Part shown: positions 1 to 5,403 of the stretch, in pieces | Layout: every line of letters starts with the position of its first letter | Numbering within the stretch: the first letter of the stretch is position 1 | Assembly: GCA_946479055.1 (NCBI GenBank) | Contig: CAMLEX010000384.1 | Coordinates: 1 to 5,403, forward strand | From: an uncultured Bacteroidota bacterium | GTDB taxonomy: Bacteria > Bacteroidota > Bacteroidia > Chitinophagales > Chitinophagaceae | Direction of reading: 5' to 3' | DNA length: 5,403 nt | The notes under the pieces: model-generated | Seen by the model: the letters and a program-made list of their open reading frames with translations, nothing else | What the model was told of the DNA's origin: nothing | Databases searched by the model: none | Position numbers and translations under genes: made by a program

Positions 1-1
1 T

Positions 2-49
2 CTGAAAGAAATTCGGGAGGTTTTGGACATACGGGAAAGCAGTAAATGA
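2..49 (+). CDS. 3' end of an upstream gene, possibly a TPR-repeat protein (partial)
   Basis: Only the last 15 codons are in the window. The frame starting at base 2 reads LKEIREVLDIRESSK and stops at TGA 47-49. It is charged and helix-like, as the tail of a tetratricopeptide protein would be. The frame starting at base 1 is also open, to TAA 43-45, and gives a Gly/Ser-rich tail, so the frame is not certain. TPR proteins often lie upstream of DUF4292 genes in Bacteroidota; this is recalled family context, not something seen here. The gap to the next start is 7 bp, which suggests one transcript. Confidence 0.4.
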   Translation: MKEIREVLDIRESSK

Positions 50-56
50 TAATACA

Positions 57-872
57 ATGATCAGAGCAATAATAGTTTTAGCAGTAGCAATTTGCCTGAT
101 GGCTTCATGCAGATCTACAAGAAAGATACAAACAGCTATTGCAAAAAAAGATTCCGTACAGGTGACAACTCCGGGACCGAACCGTTTGGGCGAGGACTCA
201 GCCGCATTCATCCGGCAGACGGTAAATAAGATGCAGGCTGGTACAATCGGGTTTACTACTTTCTCCGCAAAAATCAATGTTGACTACCAAGGCACTGATG
301 GAAAAAAATATGACGTTAATGCCAACCTGCGCATGTATAAGGACAGTGCTATCTGGATATCCATTACCGCTATTTTCGGCATTGAAGGACTGAGAGCTTA
401 TATTACCCGCGATTCTGTCAAAATATTAAACAAGCAGGATAAAGTATATTCGGCCCGTAGTGTGGCGTATTTACAGGAAGTGACCGCCTTGCCACTTGAC
501 TTGCATTCATTACAGGATATTTTAATAGGTAATCCTGTATTTGTTGATAGCACTATTAAATCTTATTCAAAAACGGGGAATACTATTTCTCTATTAAGTA
601 TAGGCACCTGGTTTAAAAACCTGCTCACCTTAAATGAATTCGCAAAAATCGAGAACAGCAAGCTGGATGATCTGGATAAAAACAGGAGCCGCACCTGCAA
701 CCTGAGCTATAGCGATTATGAGAATAAAAAAGGAGTCAATTTTTCTACAAAACGAAGGATTACAGTAGCGGAAAAATCTAATCTTGATATTAAGCTTGAT
801 TTTAAATCCTATGATTTTAATGAAACGTTAAGTTTCCCTTTTTCTGTGCCGAAAAATTATAAACGAAATTGA
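57..872 (+). CDS. DUF4292 family lipoprotein
   Basis: This 271-residue protein is probably exported and lipid-anchored. Residues 1-17 form a short hydrophobic signal, and LMASC (14-18) is a relaxed lipobox with Cys18 as the likely acylated residue. A Ser/Thr/Pro/Lys-rich linker runs to about residue 55. The rest alternates short polar and hydrophobic stretches typical of a beta-rich fold, including FTTFSAKINVDY (66-77), a segment around WISITAIFGIEGLRAYI (100-116) and the terminal SFPFSVPKNYK (259-269). These match my memory of DUF4292, a Bacteroidota family that broadly resembles LolA/LolB-like lipoprotein carriers. That resemblance is an inference and no function is established. The ATG at 57 is chosen because it directly precedes the signal sequence. 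There is no Shine-Dalgarno site, as is usual in this phylum. The EnvC-like gene starts 76 bp downstream on the same strand, so a shared envelope role is plausible. An alternative reading is a generic outer-membrane lipoprotein. Confidence 0.8.
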   Translation: MIRAIIVLAVAICLMASCRSTRKIQTAIAKKDSVQVTTPGPNRLGEDSAAFIRQTVNKMQAGTIGFTTFSAKINVDYQGTDGKKYDVNANLRMYKDSAIWISITAIFGIEGLRAYITRDSVKILNKQDKVYSARSVAYLQEVTALPLDLHSLQDILIGNPVFVDSTIKSYSKTGNTISLLSIGTWFKNLLTLNEFAKIENSKLDDLDKNRSRTCNLSYSDYENKKGVNFSTKRRITVAEKSNLDIKLDFKSYDFNETLSFPFSVPKNYKRN

Positions 873-889
873 GCGAATAATTTATTTGC

Positions 890-904
890 TATAACTCCGT
901 TATA
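890..904. repeat. Short perfect inverted repeat between the DUF4292 and envC-like genes
   Basis: TATAAC-tcc-GTTATA is a perfect 6-bp inverted repeat with a 3-nt loop, 18 bp after the DUF4292 stop codon. The stem is AT-rich and is followed by only a short T tract (907-910), so it would be a weak terminator at best. It could instead be an operator half-site pair or chance. Its right edge overlaps TAACTTTT (903-910), which resembles the Bacteroidota -7 box TAnnTTTG. A TTTG lies at 885-888, but the 14-bp spacing is shorter than usual, so I do not call a promoter. Confidence 0.3.
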
Positions 905-948
905 ACTTTTCTGTTCCGGAAACTTTTTACTAATTCAAAAATCTGAAC

Positions 949-2286
949 ATGCGAAAATCCCTTCTTACAGTTCTATTATTTTTAGGGGCCACTGGTCTTA
1001 TTTTGGCGCAGACTGCAGACAAAGCCGAGTTAGAAAGAGAGAGAAAGGAAATACAGGATGAGCTGAAGGAAATACAGGGGATGTATAACAAAGTAAAAGG
1101 CCAGACAAAACAATCATTAGGACAATTGAATATGCTGGCCAGGAAGATCACCCTGCAGGAACGTTATATCAGCAGTATCAATAAAGAGATCAGGATGATT
1201 GATGATGATCTTTACCGGAGCAACCTGGAAATTTATCGTTTGCAAAAACAATTGGATACACTGAAGTCGGAATATGCCCGTACAATTGTTTATTCTTACA
1301 AGAACCGTAGCAGTTTTGACTACGTTAATTTTATTTTTTCCGCCAATAGTTTTAATGATGCTGTCCGCAGAGTCGCTTATCTCAAAAGCTACCGGGCCTA
1401 TCGTGAGAAACAGGTCACTACCATTAATGAAACACAACAGTTGATTGCAAAACGACAAGAGCAGCAATTGGGAAGAAAGCAACAGAAAAGTGTAGCGTTA
1501 CAAAGTCAGACAACGCAAAGAAATGAATTATCAGAACAGAAAAAGGAAAAAGACGTTGTTGTATCTAAACTGAAATCGCAGGGAAGTGAACTGCAAAAAC
1601 AAATTGCTGCTAAAAAGAAACGTGATCGCGACCTTAAGAATGCGCTTACTGCCATTATAAGAAGAGAAATAGAAGCTGCCAAGAAAAAAGAAGCAGACAG
1701 GATAGCTGCAGAGAAGAAAGAAAGGATCAGGATTGCAGCGGAGAAAAAGAAAAATGAAGTAGCAGCAAACGCAGCCAATCCAACAGCTACTCCCGTAATT
1801 ACTCCCGACAAACCGGAAGAAGTAGAAAAAAAACCGGCTAGTTATCTGGAGTTAAATGCGAGAGATGTAAAGTTAGGTACGGATTTCTACACTAATAAAG
1901 GCAAATTGCCCTGGCCGGTAGATAAAAGTTTCGTCAAGATCCCATTTGGTAGGTATAAAGTGGAAGGGTTTGAAAACATATATGATGATAATCCTGGTCT
2001 TACAATCGGTACGCAAGCCGGATCATCGGTAAAATCCGTATTTAATGGAGAAGTAATGGCTATTCATAATTATGGGGAAGGAGCAGCAGTAATAATCCGT
2101 CATGGAAAATATATTACAACGTACAGTAACCTTTCGAGCGTTAGTGTTAGCAAAGGCTCAATAGTTACAACAGGATTTGTAATTGGCAGGGCAGGTGATG
2201 CCGACGATGGTTCCGGCGGGCAAGTAAACTTCATGCTGATGATAGAAAACAATAATGTAAACCCGGCAAGCTGGTTACGGAGATAA
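949..2286 (+). CDS. EnvC-type murein hydrolase activator (degenerate LytM/M23 domain protein)
   Basis: The 445-residue product is a periplasmic protein expected to switch on N-acetylmuramoyl-L-alanine amidases during cell separation, as known for E. coli EnvC. Residues 1-20 are a signal peptide ending LILA. Long coiled coils follow at about 24-108 and 150-285, flanking a conserved segment at 109-148 that includes FIFSANSFNDAVRR (128-141). An Ala/Lys/Glu-rich stretch (about 238-274) contains two near copies of RIAAEKK, then a Pro/Thr linker leads to the LytM domain (about 335-445). In active M23 enzymes the metal and catalytic residues sit in HxGxD, TYxHL and HLHF. Here those places read NPGLT (348-352), TYSNL (391-395) and QVNF (425-428), so every ligand is replaced. 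This argues for an activator, not a peptidase. The ATG at 949 gives the complete signal peptide, with an A-rich leader and no Shine-Dalgarno site. Databases may label it peptidoglycan DD-metallopeptidase or M23 family; the missing ligands make that name misleading. Confidence 0.9.
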   Translation: MRKSLLTVLLFLGATGLILAQTADKAELERERKEIQDELKEIQGMYNKVKGQTKQSLGQLNMLARKITLQERYISSINKEIRMIDDDLYRSNLEIYRLQKQLDTLKSEYARTIVYSYKNRSSFDYVNFIFSANSFNDAVRRVAYLKSYRAYREKQVTTINETQQLIAKRQEQQLGRKQQKSVALQSQTTQRNELSEQKKEKDVVVSKLKSQGSELQKQIAAKKKRDRDLKNALTAIIRREIEAAKKKEADRIAAEKKERIRIAAEKKKNEVAANAANPTATPVITPDKPEEVEKKPASYLELNARDVKLGTDFYTNKGKLPWPVDKSFVKIPFGRYKVEGFENIYDDNPGLTIGTQAGSSVKSVFNGEVMAIHNYGEGAAVIIRHGKYITTYSNLSSVSVSKGSIVTTGFVIGRAGDADDGSGGQVNFMLMIENNNVNPASWLRR

Positions 2287-2296
2287 GGAGGTTTAT

Positions 2297-2450
2297 AGTT
2301 TTTGGTTTATTGTTTATGGTTCTGTAAATCGGAAAGTCTTTCTTGCCATCGATACACTTTTATTTGCCATATATAAGAGTATCAAAAATAGGGAAGGAGA
2401 TTATGACTATCGGAAACCAACCATAAACTACAAACGATAAACCAAAAACT
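2297..2450. repeat. Large imperfect inverted repeat filling a convergent intergenic gap; possible bidirectional terminator or MITE-like element
   Basis: The left arm (2297-2321, agtttttggtttattgttt then atggtt) is repeated as its reverse complement in the right arm (2419-2450). The outer 19 bp (2297-2315 against 2432-2450) match at 18 positions. The right arm then carries about 7 extra bases before the shared aaccat core. The arms sit 10 bp after the envC-like stop and 2 bp before the bshA stop, so the element fills the gap between the convergent genes. Either transcript reading through could fold it into a long hairpin. It has no open reading frame that looks like a transposase. 'gtttatggttt'-like intergenic palindromes are, from memory, frequent in Chitinophagaceae-type genomes. 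Whether this is a dispersed element or a local terminator cannot be decided from one copy. Confidence 0.65.
2351..2383. terminator. Nested hairpin inside the convergent gap, possible terminator
   Basis: GATACACTTTTAT and ATATAAGAGTATC form a 13-bp stem with two mismatches (A/A and T/T) around the 7-nt loop TTGCCAT. It sits near the middle of the larger inverted repeat at 2297-2450, so the region can fold as a hairpin within a hairpin. The following bases are caaaaata, with no run of T on the + strand. Read on the - strand, the hairpin is followed by gatggcaaga, also without a U tract. It is therefore not a textbook intrinsic terminator. Termination for the two converging genes is inferred from position and folding alone. 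Confidence 0.4.
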
Positions 2451-2452
2451 GA

Positions 2453-3571
2453 TTATAGAAACCGTTCATATAATTTTTCATACACCGGAATTATATTGCT
2501 GATATCATATTTCTTGGCATGAGCAGCAGCATTTGTTTTAAAGACTTTTAAAACATCTTCATTTTTTAAAATATCCAGAGCATAGTTACTCATCGTATTT
2601 ATATCTCCTATATCAGCCATATAACCGGTTTCGCCCTGGATCATAATTTCTTTCAGACCGCCGGCATTGGTTGATACTACCGGTACGCCGGATGCCATGG
2701 CTTCCAGGGCTGCCAATCCGAAACTTTCGTAGTCTGAAGTAAGTAAAAACAGGTCGGCGATGGCCAGAATATCTTCCATCTGTTCCTGCTTGCCCACAAA
2801 ACTTACATCATCACATACGCCTAAGGAACGACTGAGTTCTTCTGTCATCTGTCGCTCCGGTCCATCACCAACAAACAATAATTTGCTTGGCAGTTGCTTA
2901 TGCACTTCGTGAAATATTTTTACCACGTCCTGCACCCTTTTTATTTTCCGGAAATTGGAAGCATGCAATAAAATGCGTTCGCCGTTTGGAGCAATGACTT
3001 TTCTAAATGCATCAATAGGCTTGCGGGTAAAACGCTGTACATCCACAAAGTTGTAAATAACTTCTATTTCCTTTTCAATGGTAAATGTGTTATAGGTTTC
3101 ATCCCGAAGATTTTCTGATACGGCTGTGATGGCATCACTCTGGTTGATAGAAAAAGCTACTACGGGTGCATACATCTTATCACGACCCACTAAGGTAATA
3201 TCTGTGCCGTGAAGGGTAGTAATAACAGGTATTTTTTTCCCTTCCTTCTCCAATATTTTCTTCGCCATATAAGCAGCAGATGCATGGGGAATGGCATAGT
3301 GTACATGCAGCAGATCAAGATCATTGTTTTTTATTACATCCACCATCGTACTGGCTAAAGCCGTTTCATAAGGCGGGTAATCAAACAAAGGATAAGTAGG
3401 TACCTGTACTTCGTGATAAAAAATATTCGGTATAAACCCATTAAGCCTGACGGGCTGCTGGTAAGTAATAAAATGGACCATATGTCCTTTCTGAGCAAGG
3501 GCCTTTCCTAATTCGGTAGCCAATACACCACTACCGCCAAAAGTAGGGTAACAAACAATTCCAATTCTCAT
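2453..3571 (-). CDS. bshA: N-acetyl-alpha-D-glucosaminyl L-malate synthase BshA
   Basis: BshA is a cytoplasmic GT4-family (GT-B fold) glycosyltransferase. It joins GlcNAc from UDP-GlcNAc to L-malate, the first step of bacillithiol synthesis. The 372-residue length fits the family. Visible hallmarks in order are the N-terminal IGIVCYPTFGGSG (3-15), ALAQKGHMVHFIT (24-36), DYPPYETALAS (64-74), LHVHYAIPHA (88-97), TLHGTDIT (119-126), YNFVD (173-177), SNFRKIKRVQDV (205-216), VGDGPE (234-239) and the EX7E pair in ESFGLAALE (E282, E290). LHVHYAIPHA, LHGTDIT and NFRKIKRVQDV are essentially those of characterised Bacillus BshA. The ATG at 3571 gives the complete glycine-rich loop and no upstream start is needed. 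The gene is divergent from the M28 gene and convergent with the envC-like gene, so it is probably monocistronic. No bshB or bshC is present in this window. A generic GT4 transferase is a less likely alternative. Confidence 0.93.
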   Translation of the reverse strand: MRIGIVCYPTFGGSGVLATELGKALAQKGHMVHFITYQQPVRLNGFIPNIFYHEVQVPTYPLFDYPPYETALASTMVDVIKNNDLDLLHVHYAIPHASAAYMAKKILEKEGKKIPVITTLHGTDITLVGRDKMYAPVVAFSINQSDAITAVSENLRDETYNTFTIEKEIEVIYNFVDVQRFTRKPIDAFRKVIAPNGERILLHASNFRKIKRVQDVVKIFHEVHKQLPSKLLFVGDGPERQMTEELSRSLGVCDDVSFVGKQEQMEDILAIADLFLLTSDYESFGLAALEAMASGVPVVSTNAGGLKEIMIQGETGYMADIGDINTMSNYALDILKNEDVLKVFKTNAAAHAKKYDISNIIPVYEKLYERFL

Positions 3572-3599
3572 AAAATTATATATTGCTTATATAACAACC

Positions 3600-3608
3600 C
3601 TAAGGTAA
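3600..3608 (-). promoter_or_regulatory. Possible -7 promoter box for bshA
   Basis: On the - strand these bases read TTACCTTAG, which contains TAnnTTnG, one mismatch from the Bacteroidota -7 consensus TAnnTTTG. It ends 28 nt before the bshA ATG, a reasonable distance for a short leader. I see no clear -33 TTTG at the expected spacing, so this rests on one short motif and its position. Confidence 0.35.
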
Positions 3609-3666
3609 CAGTTTTGCTGCAGGAAGGTTTACCGTTCAACTTAAATATTTATTTTCCTGTTTCACC

Positions 3667-3675
3667 TTAACTTAG
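3667..3675 (+). promoter_or_regulatory. Possible -7 promoter box for the M28 peptidase gene
   Basis: TTAACTTAG contains TAnnTTnG, one mismatch from the Bacteroidota -7 consensus TAnnTTTG. It lies 17 nt upstream of the ATG at 3693, giving a leader of roughly 10 nt or so. The sequence is nearly the same as the box facing the other way upstream of bshA. No convincing -33 TTTG is present upstream. Confidence 0.4.
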
Positions 3676-3692
3676 CCAAAACTCAATTTTAC

Positions 3693-4772
3693 ATGAGAAG
3701 ATCAATTATTTTCTGTGCCTTATTTATTACAGGATCTGTTTCTTATGCTCAAAAACAAGACTCATTGATGATCCGTCGCATAGCGGATGAAGTATTGATT
3801 AATGGCAAAGCTTTTGAAAACCTTCGGTACCTGACCAAACAGATAGGTGCAAGGTTAGCCGGTTCTGCCGGTATGATAAAAGCCGAACACTGGGGATTTA
3901 AAACTATGCAGGAAAGTGGCGCGGAAAAAACATGGTTGCAGGAATGTATGGTGCCGCATTGGTTAAGAGGAGGAAAAGATGAAGCAGGTATTATTTCTTT
4001 TCAGTCCACAACAAACGGAATAGGCACAAGCAGAATGGAACGAAAGCTGGACGTAATTGCTCTCGGAAATTCAGTTGGCACCGGCTCAAAAGGTATTGTG
4101 GACAATGTGGTGCTTGTAAATTCTTTTGATGACCTGGAAGCAAAAAAAGAGTTGGTTAATGGAAAGATTGTTTTCTATAATTATAAATTCAATCCAACTT
4201 ATGTCAATACCTTTCTTGCTTATCGTGATGCAGGACAATACAGGAGCAAGGGTCCAAGCCGTGCAGCAAAGTATGGTGCTGTCGCAGTGATTGTAAGAAG
4301 CCTGAGCCTTAGTACAGATAACAATCCTCATACAGGAGCTACACGATATGATTCTGCTTATGCAAATATCCCTGCAGTAGCCATTGGTTTAAGAGATGCT
4401 GATTTTTTAAGCGATAAGCTTAGCAAAGAAAAAGTCAGTGTGTACATAAAGACGAATGGAAAATTTCTTACAGATACTATTGGTCACAATGTGATCGGTG
4501 AATTAACAGGATCTGAATTTCCCGATGAGATCATAACGGTCGGCGGACATTTGGATAGCTGGGATAATTGTGAAGGCGCCCATGACGACGGAGCCGGTTG
4601 TGTACAAACAATTGAGGTGCTGAGAGCTTTTAAAGCTGTAGGGTACAAATCGAAAAGAACAATCCGATTTGTATTGTTTGCCAATGAAGAAAATGGTTTA
4701 AGAGGCGGAGCGAAATATGCCGAAGAAGCTTCAGCAAAAAAAAGAAAAACACATTTTTGCATTAGAAAGTGA
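3693..4772 (+). CDS. Secreted M28 metallopeptidase, carboxypeptidase Q-like, N-terminal part of a frameshifted gene
   Basis: The intact gene should span 3693-5088. This frame holds its first 350 codons and then nine out-of-frame residues to a stop at 4770-4772. Residues 1-19 are a signal peptide ending SYA, so the product is exported. An inserted protease-associated-like domain lies at about 131-243 and includes RAAKYGAVAVIVRS (190-203). The M28 catalytic core begins near 270. It has GGHLDSWD (284-291; zinc ligand H286, catalytic D288), HDDGAG (297-302; bridging ligand D298) and NEENG (331-335; base E332, ligand E333). This matches the GGHLDSWD and DDGxG pattern of carboxypeptidase Q (plasma glutamate carboxypeptidase), a di-zinc exopeptidase family acting on peptides. 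Alone, this piece lacks the last two zinc ligands and should be inactive. Repairing the frame gives about 464 residues, close to the 472 of human carboxypeptidase Q. The exact substrate is unknown. Aminopeptidase activity is an equally possible annotation. Confidence 0.88.
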   Translation: MRRSIIFCALFITGSVSYAQKQDSLMIRRIADEVLINGKAFENLRYLTKQIGARLAGSAGMIKAEHWGFKTMQESGAEKTWLQECMVPHWLRGGKDEAGIISFQSTTNGIGTSRMERKLDVIALGNSVGTGSKGIVDNVVLVNSFDDLEAKKELVNGKIVFYNYKFNPTYVNTFLAYRDAGQYRSKGPSRAAKYGAVAVIVRSLSLSTDNNPHTGATRYDSAYANIPAVAIGLRDADFLSDKLSKEKVSVYIKTNGKFLTDTIGHNVIGELTGSEFPDEIITVGGHLDSWDNCEGAHDDGAGCVQTIEVLRAFKAVGYKSKRTIRFVLFANEENGLRGGAKYAEEASAKKRKTHFCIRK

Positions 4773-5088
4773 TGCCGGTGGTTTCACACCAAGGGGATTT
4801 GGTTTCACAGTATCTGATGAACAGTATAATAAAATAATGAAATGGCGTGAACTGATTGCTCCTTATGGAGCCGACGAATTTGTGAAAGGGGGTGGTGGGG
4901 CTGATATCAGTCCGCTGAATACAACTTTCGGAACTCCGGTAGCAGGATTGAATCCCGATACACAACGTTATTTTGATATACACCATGCCCGTAATGATGT
5001 ATTTGAAAATGTAAATAAAAGAGAACTGGAATTAGGAGCAGTTAATATGGCAGCATTGATTTACCTGGTTGATCAATACGGACTTTAA
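4717..5088 (+). CDS. C-terminal part of the frameshifted M28 carboxypeptidase Q-like peptidase
   Basis: This open frame carries the rest of the M28 catalytic domain. Real homology begins at about 4744 (EKHIFALESDAGGF). The ATG at 4717 and the first residues MPKKLQQ are an out-of-frame reading of the upstream part, not a natural start. It supplies the two missing metal ligands: D19 in LESDAGG (16-22) and one histidine of HHARND (89-94). ESDAGGFTPRGFGFT (17-31) closely resembles the ESDAG-F-P-G-FT pattern of carboxypeptidase Q. The frame stops at 5086-5088 with VDQYGL. No signal peptide or other start is present, so it would not make a useful product unless the frame is restored. The GNAT gene follows after 21 bp. 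Confidence 0.8.
   Translation: MPKKLQQKKEKHIFALESDAGGFTPRGFGFTVSDEQYNKIMKWRELIAPYGADEFVKGGGGADISPLNTTFGTPVAGLNPDTQRYFDIHHARNDVFENVNKRELELGAVNMAALIYLVDQYGL
4736..4743 (+). other. Run of eight A where the M28 reading frame breaks
   Basis: The upstream frame reads GCA AAA AAA AGA through this run and ends at 4772. The downstream frame reads AAA GAA AAA CAC and continues the M28 domain. Seven A instead of eight would give ...SAKKEKHIFALESDAGG in a single frame. The break is therefore exactly one extra base. A second run of five A follows at 4745-4749. It may be a sequencing or assembly error, a recent mutation (pseudogene), or a slippage site. Confidence 0.85.
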
Positions 5089-5109
5089 ATACATCTTTGA
5101 TGGTTGAAT

Positions 5110-5403
5110 ATGCAAATTGAAAAAAATTATAACGTAAGTAAAGATGATTATCTTATCAGCACGGATCCGTCTTTATTGGATGTTGATGTTATCTATAATT
5201 ACTTGTCTGGCGAATCTTATTGGGCCAAAAATATACCAAGAGATGTAGTGGAGAAATCAATTGCCAATTCATTGTGCTTTGGCCTTTATCATCACAATAG
5301 GCAAATAGGATTTGCCAGGCTTATTACGGACAAAGCAACATTTGCTTACCTGGCAGATGTTTTTATTATATCAGAATACCGCGGAAAAGGTTTGTCAAAA
5401 TGG
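5110..5403 (+). CDS. GNAT family N-acetyltransferase (partial, runs off the window)
   Basis: The first 98 codons are present and the gene continues past the end of the window. GNAT enzymes move an acetyl group from acetyl-CoA to an amine. The key sign is YLADVFIISEYRGKGLSKW (80-98). It combines the beta-4 strand (LADVFI) with the start of the acetyl-CoA pyrophosphate-binding motif A (RGKGLS, in place of R/QxxGxG/A). Upstream, YWAKNIPRDVV (37-47) and LCFGLYHHNRQIGFARLIT (55-73) fit the N-terminal helices and the beta-2/beta-3 hairpin of small single-domain GNATs. The ATG at 5110 follows an in-frame TGA at 5098-5100. The only other in-frame start is TTG at 5104. It lies 21 bp after the M28 stop, so co-transcription is likely. 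The substrate cannot be told from this fragment. Confidence 0.85.
   Translation, partial: MQIEKNYNVSKDDYLISTDPSLLDVDVIYNYLSGESYWAKNIPRDVVEKSIANSLCFGLYHHNRQIGFARLITDKATFAYLADVFIISEYRGKGLSKW

Noticed and set aside
930..1482. Two - strand open frames (930-1151 and 1117-1482)
   Set aside because: Both lie opposite the well-supported envC-like gene, overlap each other, and show no recognisable domain.
1506..1811. Open frame on the - strand rich in Phe, Ser, Ala and Leu, looking like a membrane protein
   Set aside because: It is the antisense of the Lys/Glu/Ala coiled-coil region of the envC-like gene. AAA/GAA codons read backwards as TTT/TTC. The composition is fully explained by that.
1981..2286. 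Active M23 peptidoglycan endopeptidase
   Set aside because: The fold is recognisable, but HxGxD, TYxHL and HLHF read NPGLT, TYSNL and QVNF, so no zinc site can form.
2287..2452. Insertion sequence remnant
   Set aside because: There are inverted repeats but no transposase fragment and no clear target-site duplication, so at most it is a non-autonomous or structural element.
4736..4744. Programmed -1 frameshift at A AAA AAG, as in dnaX
   Set aside because: The A run followed by G resembles the heptamer, but the downstream M28 frame is +1 relative to the upstream one, the wrong direction for -1 slippage.
4086..4986. Three - strand open frames opposite the M28 gene (4086-4331, 4484-4762, 4762-4986)
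   Set aside because: They are antisense to conserved peptidase sequence and show no domain. The apparent signals are mirror images of M28 codons.
4717..5088. Separate small gene starting at ATG 4717
   Set aside because: Its first nine codons are an out-of-frame reading of the M28 N-terminal part. Everything from 4744 on is the missing end of the same catalytic domain.

Overview
The window looks like an ordinary chromosomal stretch of a Bacteroidota bacterium, most likely from the Chitinophagaceae or a near relative. Four things point there: a DUF4292-type lipoprotein next to an EnvC-like protein, AT-rich leaders without Shine-Dalgarno sites, TAnnTTnG-like -7 boxes, and 'gtttatggttt'-type intergenic repeats. 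The lineage is inferred from gene families and style, not from a marker gene.

Layout, left to right. A few codons of an upstream gene end at about 49. They are followed on the + strand by a DUF4292 lipoprotein gene (57-872) and an EnvC-type murein hydrolase activator (949-2286) with a signal peptide, coiled coils and a LytM/M23 domain that has lost its metal ligands. These two form a cell-envelope block. A 166-bp gap between convergent genes (2287-2452) is almost filled by a large imperfect inverted repeat with a second hairpin inside it. On the - strand lies bshA (2453-3571), the glycosyltransferase that starts bacillithiol synthesis. A 121-bp divergent intergenic region separates bshA from a + strand gene for a secreted M28 metallopeptidase of the carboxypeptidase Q type (3693-5088). 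That gene is split by a single-base frameshift in a run of eight A. The window ends inside a GNAT acetyltransferase gene starting at 5110.

The DUF4292 and EnvC genes may act together at the envelope: EnvC proteins activate cell-wall amidases in the periplasm, and the lipoprotein is probably at a membrane. bshA is a cytoplasmic thiol-redox gene with no visible partner here. The M28 and GNAT genes are only 21 bp apart and may be co-transcribed, but their products suggest no shared pathway.

I see no mobile-element gene, RNA gene, CRISPR array, phage gene or defence system. The points most worth a second look are the frameshift in the M28 gene and the palindromic element between the convergent genes. 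I find no credible sign of a new multi-gene system.
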